The notes under the pieces: generated by a model
Told to the model about the DNA's origin: nothing
Databases searched by the model: none
The model's input: the letters and a program-made list of their open reading frames with translations, nothing else
Part shown: in pieces, positions 18,843 to 28,737 of the stretch
How positions within the stretch are numbered: the first letter of the stretch is position 1
Layout of the letters: each line of letters opens with the position of its first letter
Program-made: the position numbers and the translations under genes
Assembly (NCBI GenBank): GCA_017620975.1
Contig: JAGAUD010000023.1
Location: 1-61,561, forward strand
DNA: 61,561 bases
Direction: 5' to 3'
Source of the DNA: Lachnospiraceae bacterium
GTDB taxonomy: Bacteria; Bacillota_A; Clostridia; Lachnospirales; Lachnospiraceae

Positions 18843-20035
18843 TGATGAAAGAATATATCGAGCAGGCTGAGCAAGACCTGCTGCACACCTATAACCGGTA
18901 TCAGATCGTTCTGGACAGAGGTGACGGTGTTAATCTGTATGATTTGGACGGCAAGAAATATCTTGACTTCTGTGCGGGAATCGCAGTGTTTGCTTTGGGA
19001 TATCATAATGAAGCATACAATAATGCATTGAAGGATCAGATTGATAAGCTGATTCATACGTCTAATTATTATTACAACATACCTGCTGTTGAAGCAGCCA
19101 GGAAGCTTAAGAAAGCATCCGGCATGGACAGAGTATTTTTCACCAACTCCGGTGCGGAAGCCAATGAGGGGGCTGTCAAGGCTGCAAGAAAATATGCATT
19201 TTTGAAGGATGGATGCACTGACCACGAGATTATTGCAATGAATCATTCATTTCACGGAAGAACCTACGGTGCGTTGTCTGTAACAGGCAATCCACACTAC
19301 AGGGAGGCTTTCGAGCCAATGATCGGTAATATCCGTTTTGCTGATCTGAATGATTATGAAAGCGTTGTCAGCCGGGTAACTGAAAAAACCTGCGCGATCA
19401 TCCTTGAGCCTGTTCAGGGAGAAGGCGGTGTCTTCCCGGCAACAGAAGAATTTTTGAAGAAATTGCGTGCGCTGTGCGACGAGAAGGACATCCTGCTTAT
19501 TTTTGATGAAATCCAGTGTGGTATGGGACGTACCGGTTATATGTATGCATGGCAGCGCTATAATGTGAAGCCGGATATTATGACCACTGCAAAGGCTTTG
19601 GGCTGCGGCGTACCGGTAGGTGCATTCCTTTTATCCGGTAAAGTAGCAGAACACTCTCTGGTGGCAGGAGATCATGGCACCACTTACGGCGGCAATCCTC
19701 TGGCAACGGCTGCAGTCAGCAAGGTATTTGATCTCTTTGAAGAAGAGAAGGTAATCGAAAATGTCCGCAATGTAGCTCCTTATCTGGAAGAGAAGTTGGA
19801 TGAGCTGGCTGCAAAGTATGACTGCATTGAGACCAGACGTGGTGCAGGGCTGATGCAGGGCCTGGTATTCAAGTGTCCGGTGGGGGCGATTATCAACAAG
19901 GCACTGGAAAAAGGTCTCATATTGATCAATGCCGGTACCAATATCATCAGATTTGTTCCGCCTTTGGTGATTACCAAAGATAATGTAGATGAAATGATTC
20001 AGATTCTGACCCCTTGCATTGAAGAGGTGATGTAA
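18839..20035 (+). CDS. argD: Acetylornithine aminotransferase
   Basis: 398 residues, class III PLP aminotransferase making N-acetylornithine from the semialdehyde and glutamate. [18 protein letters not shown] at the N-terminus, [43 protein letters not shown] and [15 protein letters not shown] (PLP Lys) follow the family in order. It overlaps argB by four bases and its TAA overlaps the ATG of the next gene (TAATG), so translation looks coupled on both sides. The step between argB and argD (argC) is not encoded in the window. Confidence 0.96.
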   Translation: MMMKEYIEQAEQDLLHTYNRYQIVLDRGDGVNLYDLDGKKYLDFCAGIAVFALGYHNEAYNNALKDQIDKLIHTSNYYYNIPAVEAARKLKKASGMDRVFFTNSGAEANEGAVKAARKYAFLKDGCTDHEIIAMNHSFHGRTYGALSVTGNPHYREAFEPMIGNIRFADLNDYESVVSRVTEKTCAIILEPVQGEGGVFPATEEFLKKLRALCDEKDILLIFDEIQCGMGRTGYMYAWQRYNVKPDIMTTAKALGCGVPVGAFLLSGKVAEHSLVAGDHGTTYGGNPLATAAVSKVFDLFEEEKVIENVRNVAPYLEEKLDELAAKYDCIETRRGAGLMQGLVFKCPVGAIINKALEKGLILINAGTNIIRFVPPLVITKDNVDEMIQILTPCIEEVM

Positions 20036-21438
20036 TGCATTTGAAAAGTAGAATAATAGCCGTGCTGGCACTGATTTGTATGGTCGGTGCCTGTGTTGCA
20101 GGAAGCAGATTGGACATGACCGAAGCCGAAGAAGGGCTTGCCGGTCTGTCTGTGTTTAACCGTAAAGAAACTTTATATTTCTGGTATGCAGATGATACTA
20201 TGACTGACTTCTTCAACAGTGCTGCAGTTTCTTTCGGGGAGGGCAGAGATGTTCGCGTTATACCGGTACTGGTAGAGGAAAGTGAATTCCTGGAAGCAGT
20301 GAACCGGTCTTCTCTGCATTCTTCCCGTGTACCTGACTTGTATCTGCTCAGCCATGAATCTCTGGAGAAAGCGTATCTGGCAGGCTTGGCCTGTCAGGTT
20401 CAGGATGAAGCAAAAGTCTGCACTACAGAGCATTTCCCACAGACTGCGCTTTCGGCGGTGACTTATCATGACAAAATAATAGCTTATCCTCTTAGCTTTG
20501 AGACCAGCGCATTGGTATATAATGAGACGTATCTGATGGAATGGGCTGCGCAGCAGGCCGGAAAGGATTTGAAAAGTACCGGAGAGGAAGAAAGCCTTAC
20601 TATTTCCGGTGAGCTGCCTTTAGAACAGCGACAGGCTATGTCTTTAGAGGAACTGACTGCCTATTATATGGAAAGAGCCATTCCTTCTACCGTAGATGAT
20701 ATTTTGTACATCGGTGATAGCTTTGACGTACCGGAAGGCGTAGAAGGTATCATGAAATGGGATGTATCTGATATTTTCTATAATTACTGGATCGTGGGAA
20801 ATTATATGATTGTAGGCGGAGATCCGGGAGATGATGAGACGAATATCAACATCAACAATCCCGAGGCTATACAGTGCCTGGAAGTGTATAAAGCACTGAA
20901 TCAGTTCTTCTTTATCGAGTCCGATACAGTGACCTTTGATTCTGTGGTGGAAGACTTTATAAACGGTAAGATTGTATTTACGATTGCCACCACGGATGTC
21001 ATTGAGAAACTGGAGCGGGCGAAAGAGGAGGGAGTCCTCGGCTTTGATTACGGAATTGCCACCATGCCTGCTGTCAGCAGTGCATTGGAAAGCCGTTCCC
21101 TGTCTGTGACCAGTGCGATTGCCATAAATGGATATTCAGGGCAGAAAGAGCTGGCGAATGAATTTGCTGCTTATCTGGTTACGCAGTGCAGCGAAGACTT
21201 TTATGAACGTACGGGACGACTTTCGACCAATCTGACGGCTGAGCCGGATAATGGGCCGGTTCAGATTTTTATGGCAGAATATGCTGCCAGTGTATCCCTT
21301 CCTAAGATGATGGCCACCACCAATTTTTGGATTCAGCTGGAAGTCCTTTTCTCTAAAGTTTGGAATGGAAGCGATGTGGCGGAGCTGGTACAGGAATTGT
21401 CAGAACAGATTCAGGTTCAGATTCAGGCAACCGAATAG
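20035..21438 (+). CDS. Extracellular solute-binding lipoprotein
   Basis: 467 residues. A signal peptide with a lipobox-like VGAC (Cys20) indicates a lipid anchor. The rest looks like an ABC family 1 (MalE-like) binding protein: TLYFWYADDTMTDFFN early, then VPDLYLLSHESL, AYPLSFETSALVYNETYLMEW and a late SLSVTSAIAINGYSGQKELANEFA. No permease or ATPase gene lies next to it, so it is an orphan binding protein. Its ATG overlaps the argD stop, which places it in the arginine operon; a role in uptake or sensing of an arginine-related compound is only inferred from that. Confidence 0.8.
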   Translation: MHLKSRIIAVLALICMVGACVAGSRLDMTEAEEGLAGLSVFNRKETLYFWYADDTMTDFFNSAAVSFGEGRDVRVIPVLVEESEFLEAVNRSSLHSSRVPDLYLLSHESLEKAYLAGLACQVQDEAKVCTTEHFPQTALSAVTYHDKIIAYPLSFETSALVYNETYLMEWAAQQAGKDLKSTGEEESLTISGELPLEQRQAMSLEELTAYYMERAIPSTVDDILYIGDSFDVPEGVEGIMKWDVSDIFYNYWIVGNYMIVGGDPGDDETNININNPEAIQCLEVYKALNQFFFIESDTVTFDSVVEDFINGKIVFTIATTDVIEKLERAKEEGVLGFDYGIATMPAVSSALESRSLSVTSAIAINGYSGQKELANEFAAYLVTQCSEDFYERTGRLSTNLTAEPDNGPVQIFMAEYAASVSLPKMMATTNFWIQLEVLFSKVWNGSDVAELVQELSEQIQVQIQATE

Positions 21439-21535
21439 GAAGTCGCGATTAGCAGTTGGGATAAGAAGTATTCCGGGCAAGGCATAAAAGCCAATCAAAT
21501 GGAAATGCTATTACAAGAAAGGAAGGTATTTCCAT

Positions 21536-21967
21536 ATGGTTGGTTTTTTTATTGCTTTGATTTCAGGCGCATTGATGAGTATCCAGGGGGTATTCAATAC
21601 CCAGGTCACAAAGGCTTCCAGTATCTGGGCAGCCAATGCATTTGTACAGTTTACCGCACTTTTGGTATGCCTGGGTGCATGGCTTATGACGGATAGAAGT
21701 TCTTTGACAGCAGTATTTCAGGTGAGCCCTAAGTATATGCTTTTGGGCGGAGCTATCGGTGCTTTCATCACATACACCGTTATCAAGAGCATGGATTCCC
21801 TGGGTCCTGCCAGGGCAGTCATGCTGATTGTAGTTGCACAGCTTCTTGTGGCTTATCTGATCGAGCTGTTTGGCTTATTCGGTGCAGAGAAGCAGCCTTG
21901 GGAATGGAGAAAAGCTATCGGCATGGCCGTGGCTGTGGCAGGTATCGTTATCTTTAAGTGGAAATGA
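21536..21967 (+). CDS. DMT-family transporter, DUF606/YdcZ type
   Basis: 143 residues with four to five hydrophobic segments. The pattern LISGALMSIQGVFNTQVTKA, WAANAFVQFTALLVC and GGAIGAFITYTVIKSM fits the DUF606 half-size transporters, which act as pairs or dimers within the drug/metabolite superfamily. The substrate is unknown. AAAGGAAGG lies ten bases before the ATG. It appears to be transcribed alone; no partner DUF606 gene is adjacent, so a homodimer is likely. Confidence 0.88.
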   Translation: MVGFFIALISGALMSIQGVFNTQVTKASSIWAANAFVQFTALLVCLGAWLMTDRSSLTAVFQVSPKYMLLGGAIGAFITYTVIKSMDSLGPARAVMLIVVAQLLVAYLIELFGLFGAEKQPWEWRKAIGMAVAVAGIVIFKWK

Positions 21968-22053
21968 GGCGCTCAAATTTTACATTCTATAGTGCATCTT
22001 CTTATGAAAAATGTTAGAATAGAAAAAAATACTAAGAGAAGAAGAGATGAAAC

Positions 22054-23838
22054 ATGAAATTTATTTTATCCTACGTAAAGAAGTACAAATGGCTGGCTGT
22101 GTTTGCCATAACCATCAAGTTTTTCGGCTCCTTCGGAGAACTGTTGATTCCGTATGTGTTAGAACATCTGATTGACAACGTAGTGCCCACTAAAGATATG
22201 GCACAGGTAATTATGTGGGGCGTTGGAATGATTATTCTGGCTGTAGTGGTGCGTCAGCTGAATGTTAAGGCCAATCGGTCGGCAGTCAAGGTGGCGAAAG
22301 AGAGCATCTATGATATCAGAAAGGATTTGTTCTGGAAATCGCTGGAACTTTCCGGCAAACAGGTGGACGAGTTCGGTCTGCCGTCTTTGACTTCACGTAT
22401 GACATCCGATTCCTACAATCTGCAGAATTTTATTCAGAGTATACAGGCTATGGGGGTACGTGCACCTATTATGCTGTTCGGAGGAATCGTGATTACCATG
22501 ACCATGGATCCCGGGCTGGCTTCTATCCTGTGTATTATGGCGCCTATCTTGATAGTGATCGTTGTATTCGTGTCTTTTAAGGGAATACCTTTATATGAAA
22601 AGGTTCAACAAAGTGTGGATGATATTGTTCGCGTCATGCGTGAGAACATTACAGGTATCCGTGTGGTGAAGTCCTTATCCAAGGAAGATTATGAGATGCG
22701 TCGTTTTGAGAAAGCCAATGGACAGATGGCGGGTAACGATATGAAAGCCGGAGCAGTTATGGCACTGCCGGGGCCGATTATGACGCTGTTTTTAAATATA
22801 GGACTGACACTGGTAGTCATAATCGGTGCCAAGAGAGTAAATGCAGGGCAGATTCAACCCGGTGTGATTTTGGCGTTCCTTACTTATTTTAATATGATAC
22901 TGATGGGGGTCATGGGATTGAACCGTGTGTTCATGATGATGTCCAAAGCAAATGCTTCTGCCAAGAGAATCGAAGCGGTGGTAAAAGCAGAGGAAGAACT
23001 GGCACCAATACCGGAGGAAAAGGCAGCCGGGCCCAGTCCGGAGAGATATACAGCAGATGATTATCTGATTTTTGATCATGTGGATTTCAGTTATCACACC
23101 GGTGAGGAAGAGACGGATGATGAGAAATTTGCAGGACAGACCAGAGAAAAATGTCTTTATGATATTGATTTTTCTATGAAAAAAGGAGGCAGCCTGGGAA
23201 TTATCGGTGCTACCGGTGCAGGAAAGACCACTATTATCAATTTGCTCATGCGGTTTTATGATGCCAGTAAGGGACACATCTTTGTAAATGGAAAGGATGT
23301 GCGTACATATGAAAAGGACACTCTTCACAAGATGTTCGGTGTGGTGTTCCAGAATGATGTGATTTTTGCAGACAGCCTTCATGAAAATATTGCATTTGGA
23401 CGTGATGTGACCCTTCAGGATATTCGCATGGCGGCACAAGACGCCAGGGCGAGTGAGTTTATTGAGGCGTATGAAGATGCATATGACCATCGTGCGGTGA
23501 TTCACGGAGCCAATTTGAGCGGCGGCCAGAGACAGAGAACTCTGATTGCCCGTGCGTTGGTGGCGAAACCGGAAATCCTGATATTGGACGATTCCTCCAG
23601 TGCACTGGATTATAAAACGGATGCAGCCCTGCGTAAGGCGATTCGCGAGAACCATGCAGGTGCTACAACCATTATTATTGCCCAGCGTATCAGTTCCATC
23701 TTAAGTCTTGACCATATTATTGTGCTTGATGAAGGAAGAATGATTGGATACGGTACACATGAGGAGCTTTTGGAAAGCTGCCCCATGTACCGGGATATTT
23801 ACAGAACACAGATGGGAGAGTACGTAGATGGCAAGTAG
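22054..23838 (+). CDS. ABC exporter half-transporter with degenerate catalytic site
   Basis: 594 residues: six-helix membrane domain (about 10-300) and a nucleotide-binding domain (about 335-590). Walker A is GATGAGKTT at 385-393 and the signature is a canonical LSGGQ at 488-492, but Walker B reads ILILDD with Asp513 in place of the catalytic Glu, and the switch residue is Gln544 in IIAQRISS in place of His. These losses are those of the non-hydrolysing site of heterodimeric exporters. The partner gene overlaps by 11 bases and carries the complementary features. Substrate unknown; drug or peptide export is typical. Confidence 0.93.
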   Translation: MKFILSYVKKYKWLAVFAITIKFFGSFGELLIPYVLEHLIDNVVPTKDMAQVIMWGVGMIILAVVVRQLNVKANRSAVKVAKESIYDIRKDLFWKSLELSGKQVDEFGLPSLTSRMTSDSYNLQNFIQSIQAMGVRAPIMLFGGIVITMTMDPGLASILCIMAPILIVIVVFVSFKGIPLYEKVQQSVDDIVRVMRENITGIRVVKSLSKEDYEMRRFEKANGQMAGNDMKAGAVMALPGPIMTLFLNIGLTLVVIIGAKRVNAGQIQPGVILAFLTYFNMILMGVMGLNRVFMMMSKANASAKRIEAVVKAEEELAPIPEEKAAGPSPERYTADDYLIFDHVDFSYHTGEEETDDEKFAGQTREKCLYDIDFSMKKGGSLGIIGATGAGKTTIINLLMRFYDASKGHIFVNGKDVRTYEKDTLHKMFGVVFQNDVIFADSLHENIAFGRDVTLQDIRMAAQDARASEFIEAYEDAYDHRAVIHGANLSGGQRQRTLIARALVAKPEILILDDSSSALDYKTDAALRKAIRENHAGATTIIIAQRISSILSLDHIIVLDEGRMIGYGTHEELLESCPMYRDIYRTQMGEYVDGK

Positions 23839-25597
23839 AGATGCAGTTTTAAAGAAACCAAAGGATACGAAAGGGACTTTTATAAAGCTTCTTCGTTATT
23901 TGAAAGATTTTAAGTGGATTCTGGCAGTTGTAGTGGTGCTTAGCATCACAAGTAATATCTTATCACTGCTGGGACCGAGCCTGGCCGGTAATGCAATCAA
24001 TGAAGCCGCGGCCGGTGCAGGGAAAGTAAATTTTGAAAAAGTATATTATTATGCAAAGCGGATGCTGCTTTTCTATCTGGCTTCTTCGGCGCTCAGTATT
24101 ACGATTAATATTACCATGATGTACGTGAGCCGCTACATTGCAAAGAAGATGCGTAAGGATGTTTTTGATAAGCTGATGCGTCTGCCGGTAGGCTTCTTTG
24201 ATAACAATCAGGCAGGAGATATTATCAGCCGTGTCTCCTATGATATTGATGTTATATCCACCTGCCTTGGTACGGACATCGTGTCTATCCTGACCAGCAT
24301 CGTAACGGTTGTGGGTTCCTTTTGCATGATGATCTATATCTCCCCGTGGCTGGCAATGGTCTCTCTGGTAACCATTCCGGCAGCGACCATTTATACCACC
24401 AAAATGCGTAAGATCACACAGCCTAAATTCTCAAAACGTTCCAGAAAGTACGGTGAGATGAATGGCTGTGTGGAAGAGATGTTTTCCGGTCAGAAAAGCA
24501 TCGTGGCATATGCCTATGAGGAAAAAGTAGCTGATAAGTTCGATAAGATCAATCATGGGGCAGCAGATGCCTATTATGATGCCGCCTATTATGGAATGAC
24601 CATGGGTCCCACTGTTGGTTTCATCAACAATATCGGCTTGAGCCTGACGGCAATTTTCGGTTCTGTATTGTTCATGAAAAATATGATTGATCTGGGAGGA
24701 ATCTCTTCTTTTGTATTGTACTCGAGGAAATTCTCCGGACCGATTAATGAAATTGCCAATATCGTCACAGAATTGTATTCTGCCCTTTCTGCAGCAGAGC
24801 GTGTGTTCGGACTGCTGGAGGAAACGGAAGAAGTAGCTGACACAGAAAATGCGGGAGAACTATCTCATATAAGGGGCAATGTGGAATTCCGGAATGTTGC
24901 ATTTGGCTACGTGAAGAATAAAACGATTATCCATAATTTAAGTATGAAAGCAGATGCCGGTAAGCTGATCGCAATTGTAGGACCGACCGGTGCCGGTAAG
25001 ACCACCATCATCAATCTCCTCATGCGCTTTTACGATGTGGATGAAGGGCAAATCCTGGTAGACGGAGGAGAAATCAGAGGTTATACCAGAGAAAGCCTGC
25101 GAAAAGCATACGCTATGGTGCTGCAGGATACATGGGTATTTAAGGGAACAATCTTTGAAAATATCGCTTATGGCAAAGAAGACGCTACCATGGAGGAAGT
25201 AGTGGCAGCAGCAAAAGCCGCGCATATCCATCCCTTTATCATGCGCCTGCCTAAGGGTTATCAGACGGTCATCAGCGAGGACGGCGGAAATATTTCCAAG
25301 GGTCAGAAGCAGCTGCTCACCATTGCAAGAGCCATGCTTTACAATGCCAAGATGCTGATCCTGGATGAAGCAACATCTAACGTAGATACCAGTACAGAAC
25401 GACAGATTCAGAAAGCCATGCGTGAGCTGATGAAGGACAAGACCTGCTTTGTCATTGCACATCGATTGTCTACGATTCAGCATGCTGACATGATCTTGGT
25501 AGTGGATCATGGAGATGTGGTGGAACAGGGGAACCATGAAAGTCTCATGGCCCGCAAAGGATTCTACTATAAGCTGTACGCGGCCCAGTTTGAGTGA
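23828..25597 (+). CDS. ABC exporter half-transporter with catalytic Walker B and altered signature
   Basis: 589 residues, six-helix membrane domain followed by an ATPase domain. Walker A GPTGAGKTT, Walker B MLILDEATSNVD with the catalytic Glu, and the His switch FVIAHRLST are intact, but the signature is NISKGQKQ, not LSGGQ. In the heterodimer its Walker motifs would pair with the canonical LSGGQ of the upstream partner (active site), and its altered ISKGQ with the partner's Asp/Gln site (degenerate). The start lies 11 bases inside the previous gene. No regulator or dedicated substrate gene is adjacent. Confidence 0.93.
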   Translation: MASRDAVLKKPKDTKGTFIKLLRYLKDFKWILAVVVVLSITSNILSLLGPSLAGNAINEAAAGAGKVNFEKVYYYAKRMLLFYLASSALSITINITMMYVSRYIAKKMRKDVFDKLMRLPVGFFDNNQAGDIISRVSYDIDVISTCLGTDIVSILTSIVTVVGSFCMMIYISPWLAMVSLVTIPAATIYTTKMRKITQPKFSKRSRKYGEMNGCVEEMFSGQKSIVAYAYEEKVADKFDKINHGAADAYYDAAYYGMTMGPTVGFINNIGLSLTAIFGSVLFMKNMIDLGGISSFVLYSRKFSGPINEIANIVTELYSALSAAERVFGLLEETEEVADTENAGELSHIRGNVEFRNVAFGYVKNKTIIHNLSMKADAGKLIAIVGPTGAGKTTIINLLMRFYDVDEGQILVDGGEIRGYTRESLRKAYAMVLQDTWVFKGTIFENIAYGKEDATMEEVVAAAKAAHIHPFIMRLPKGYQTVISEDGGNISKGQKQLLTIARAMLYNAKMLILDEATSNVDTSTERQIQKAMRELMKDKTCFVIAHRLSTIQHADMILVVDHGDVVEQGNHESLMARKGFYYKLYAAQFE

Positions 25598-25720
25598 TGT
25601 GCAATTTGGTACTTGTAAAATTGAGAAGATTCATTTACAATGAAAGGGTATCGGCATAGAGAGGCATTCCTGTATTTTCCGGGCTTGACAGATGGTGTGA
25701 AGAACGGAAAGAGAGGAACT

Positions 25721-26392
25721 ATGTGGAAGAAGATTATCAAAAAGATTTGTAAGAGGATTGGGAGGATGTCGGCTGCACCGGTGCTTATATCTATGGTATC
25801 AGTGGGGGTGCTGTATGGCTGTGGAACGAAAAAGGACACTGTGATTTCGCTTGACCGGGTGTTAGAGACCGTTGAAGGAACCGGCGAAGCAGAGAGGGCG
25901 GAAGCCGGAACTTTGGCGGGCGAAGCCACGGAGATGACTGAAGCAAATGCAGCAGAGGATTGTGAGACAATTATGATTTATGTCCATGTCTGCGGAGCAG
26001 TAGTGCAGCCGGGAGTGGTGAAAGTGCCGGAGGGAAGCAGAGCACAGGCAGCAGTAGAAGCGGCCGGTGGGTTCAGAGAGGATGCAGACCGGAATTATGT
26101 GAATCTGGCATCACCGGTATCGGACGGAGAACAGCTGTATATTCCGACGGCAGCGGAGGTCGGGGAAAGGAAAGCATGGCAGGAAGCTGAAGAGAGCAGT
26201 CTGGTGAACCTTAATACGGCGGATATCAGTCGGTTATGTACCTTGCCGGGAATCGGTGAGAGCCGGGCGGGAGATATTATCGCATACAGGCAGGAGCATG
26301 GCGTTTTCTCTGATATAGAAGAGATCATGCAGGTGCCGGGTATCAAGGAGAGTACTTTTGAAAAGCTAAAGAACCTGATTACAGTAAATTAG
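25721..26392 (+). CDS. comEA: ComEA-type DNA-binding competence protein
   Basis: 223 residues from ATG 25721 (GAGAGG just upstream; an upstream ATG at 25640 lacks a ribosome site). An N-terminal hydrophobic segment ends in VLYGCG, a possible lipobox. An acidic linker leads to an SLBB domain (about 95-150: YVHVCGAVVQPGVVKVPEGS) and two helix-hairpin-helix motifs at the C-terminus (LNTADISRLCTLPGIGESRA and IEEIMQVPGIKESTFEKL). ComEA binds incoming double-stranded DNA and hands it to the ComEC channel. comEC lies 3.3 kb downstream, separated by a signalling operon. Confidence 0.9.
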   Translation: MWKKIIKKICKRIGRMSAAPVLISMVSVGVLYGCGTKKDTVISLDRVLETVEGTGEAERAEAGTLAGEATEMTEANAAEDCETIMIYVHVCGAVVQPGVVKVPEGSRAQAAVEAAGGFREDADRNYVNLASPVSDGEQLYIPTAAEVGERKAWQEAEESSLVNLNTADISRLCTLPGIGESRAGDIIAYRQEHGVFSDIEEIMQVPGIKESTFEKLKNLITVN

Positions 26393-26475
26393 GGTTACAG
26401 GTAAGTCTTGGTACAGCGCAGTCGGAATTGCATTTCAGTGCGATTTTGCAAGATTTAAGGGAGGAAAATAGACAA

Positions 26476-27171
26476 ATGACAGGGAAAAAAGTTTTAATTG
26501 TAGATGATGAGAAGCTGATTGTAAAGGGACTCCGGTTCAGTCTGGAACAGGATGGAATGAAGGTAGACTGCGCTTATGACGGGGAAGAAGCGCTGGAGAA
26601 AGCACGTGAGAATCAATATGATATTATACTGCTGGATATTATGCTGCCGAAGCTGACCGGTTTTGAAGTTTGTCAGCAGATCAGGGAATTTTCTGATGTA
26701 CCTGTCATTATGTTAACCGCTAAGGGCGATGATATGGATAAGATTCTTGGGCTTGAATACGGTGCAGATGATTATATTACCAAGCCTTTTAATATTCTGG
26801 AGGTTAAGGCACGTATCAAAGCCATTCTGCGCCGTGTGGATCCTCGAAAAGCAGATACTGAGGCGCCCAAGGTCATTGAGAGCGGAGATCTGAAGCTTGA
26901 CTGCGAGGGAAGAAGAGCCTATATCCGAGATAAGGAGATTGGTCTGACTGCCAAAGAATTTGAGGTGTTAGAGCTGCTGATGCTCAATCCCAATAAAGTA
27001 TACGGCCGTGATAGTCTGTTTAAGCTTGTATGGGGCACAGATTATCCGGGAGATGTGCGTACGGTAGACGTGCATATCAGAAGACTTCGCGAAAAGATTG
27101 AGGCTAATCCCAGTGAACCTAAATATGTGCATACCAAATGGGGTGTAGGCTACTACTTCTTCAATGCATAG
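26476..27171 (+). CDS. OmpR/PhoB-family response regulator
   Basis: 231 residues from ATG 26476, preceded by GGGAGGAAAA. Receiver domain at 1-120 with the acidic pair DDE at 10-12, phospho-Asp54 in ILLDIMLP and the conserved Lys in YITKPFNI. The winged-helix DNA-binding domain (about 135-228) includes LTAKEFEVLELLMLNPNKVY and VDVHIRRLREKIE, and ends in WGVGYYF. It is followed 12 bases later by its sensor kinase. Layout and domain types resemble the WalR/MtrA groups that control envelope genes; the actual targets are unknown. Confidence 0.95.
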   Translation: MTGKKVLIVDDEKLIVKGLRFSLEQDGMKVDCAYDGEEALEKARENQYDIILLDIMLPKLTGFEVCQQIREFSDVPVIMLTAKGDDMDKILGLEYGADDYITKPFNILEVKARIKAILRRVDPRKADTEAPKVIESGDLKLDCEGRRAYIRDKEIGLTAKEFEVLELLMLNPNKVYGRDSLFKLVWGTDYPGDVRTVDVHIRRLREKIEANPSEPKYVHTKWGVGYYFFNA

Positions 27172-27183
27172 TGAGGCGATGGG

Positions 27184-28716
27184 ATGCTGGCGAAATTCAG
27201 GGATTATATCGGACAAATTGTTTTTATGAGAAGCCTTAGAGCAAGGCTTTTCGTAATTATACTGTTAGTAGGGAGCATTCCGGGTGTGCTGATCCGATAT
27301 GCTATGCTTGATAATTACGAAGAGAGAGCGGTAGAACTCAGAAAGAGCACAGTGCAGAATCAGCTTCGTATTCTGGCAGATCACCTTACCAGTAAGAATT
27401 ATCTGGAAAATTATCAGCTCAACGATCAGCAGACTGCTGCTACCAAGGAAGTAATCAATGCCGAACTGGAGATGCTGTCTAATCTCTATGATGGTAGAGT
27501 GTTGATTATCAATGGTAATTTTAAAATTATAAAGGATACTTACGGAATCAGCGAGGGCAAGACGATTATTTCCGAGGAGGTCATTAAGTGCTTTAAAGGG
27601 GAAAGCAGTGCCAATTATGACCGGGAAAACGGTTATATTGAGATGACCACGCCGATTGTGATAAATAGTACTTCGACGCAGTCAGGACAGGGAGAAACTG
27701 CTGTACCGGGTACCCCTGTAGTAATAGGGGTCATGCTGACCAGTATATCCAGTGACAGTATCGTAGACACATTGGAAATCTTAAATAATAAAGCTTCAAT
27801 TATGGAAGCTTTATTAATTGTGGTTATCCTGACAATGGCCATCCTGTTGTCAGTTGGTCTGACCGGGCCTTTCAGTCGTATCACGGATGCGATCAATGAA
27901 GTGAAGGAAGGCTATAGCGATGAGGCAATCTCAGTTCCGGATTACCAGGAAACAGTGCATATCATAGATGCATTTAATCAGATGATTCACAGAATGAAGG
28001 TGCTGGACGAGTCGAGGCAGGAGTTTGTAGCGAACGTGTCTCACGAACTGAAGACTCCGCTTACATCCATGAAGGTTCTGGCAGATTCCCTCTTGATGCA
28101 GGATAATGTGCCTGCCGAGCTGTACCGCGAATTTATGGAAGATATCGTATCAGAAATCGATCGTGAGAATCAGATTATCACAGATCTTCTGGCACTGGTA
28201 AAAATGGATAAAAAGGTTCAGGACATGAATATAGCAGCAATAAGCATCAATGATCTGACGGAACTTATCCTGAAGCGACTGCGTCCCATTGCCAGAAAGA
28301 AAGATGTGGAAGTTGTATTTGAAAGTAACAGAGCGGTAGTAGCGGAAGTAGATGAAGTGAAGATGACACTTATCATGTCCAATCTGGTAGAGAATGCTAT
28401 TAAATATAATCGTGAACATGGCTGGGTGAAAGTCATATTGGATGCGGATCATCAGTATTTTACCTTTGAAGTATGTGACTCGGGAATCGGAATACCACAG
28501 GAGTCGTTGGCACACATCTATGAGCGTTTTTACCGTGTGGATAAATCGCATTCCAGAGAAATCGGGGGTACCGGCCTGGGACTGGCTATAACGAAAAATG
28601 CGGTTTTGATGCACAGAGGATCGATTACCGTAACCAGTACGGAAGGAGAAGGCACCAGTTTCCTGGTGAAGATTCCGCTTAGCTATATTCCCCAGCAAAA
28701 CAGGGATTATGTATAA
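27184..28716 (+). CDS. Membrane sensor histidine kinase (WalK/MtrB-like)
   Basis: 510 residues. Membrane segments at about 21-41 and 206-227 bracket an extracellular domain of about 165 residues. A HAMP region follows, then a HisKA domain with FVANVSHELKTPLTSM (His287), and the ATPase domain with NLVENAIKYN (N box), DSGIGIP (G1) and GGTGLGLAI (G2). No PAS domain is visible between HAMP and HisKA, which separates it from classical WalK. It forms an operon with the response regulator upstream and the GerMN lipoprotein downstream. Confidence 0.95.
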   Translation: MLAKFRDYIGQIVFMRSLRARLFVIILLVGSIPGVLIRYAMLDNYEERAVELRKSTVQNQLRILADHLTSKNYLENYQLNDQQTAATKEVINAELEMLSNLYDGRVLIINGNFKIIKDTYGISEGKTIISEEVIKCFKGESSANYDRENGYIEMTTPIVINSTSTQSGQGETAVPGTPVVIGVMLTSISSDSIVDTLEILNNKASIMEALLIVVILTMAILLSVGLTGPFSRITDAINEVKEGYSDEAISVPDYQETVHIIDAFNQMIHRMKVLDESRQEFVANVSHELKTPLTSMKVLADSLLMQDNVPAELYREFMEDIVSEIDRENQIITDLLALVKMDKKVQDMNIAAISINDLTELILKRLRPIARKKDVEVVFESNRAVVAEVDEVKMTLIMSNLVENAIKYNREHGWVKVILDADHQYFTFEVCDSGIGIPQESLAHIYERFYRVDKSHSREIGGTGLGLAITKNAVLMHRGSITVTSTEGEGTSFLVKIPLSYIPQQNRDYV

Positions 28717-28737
28717 GTGCTGAAGGAGGAGAAGCCT

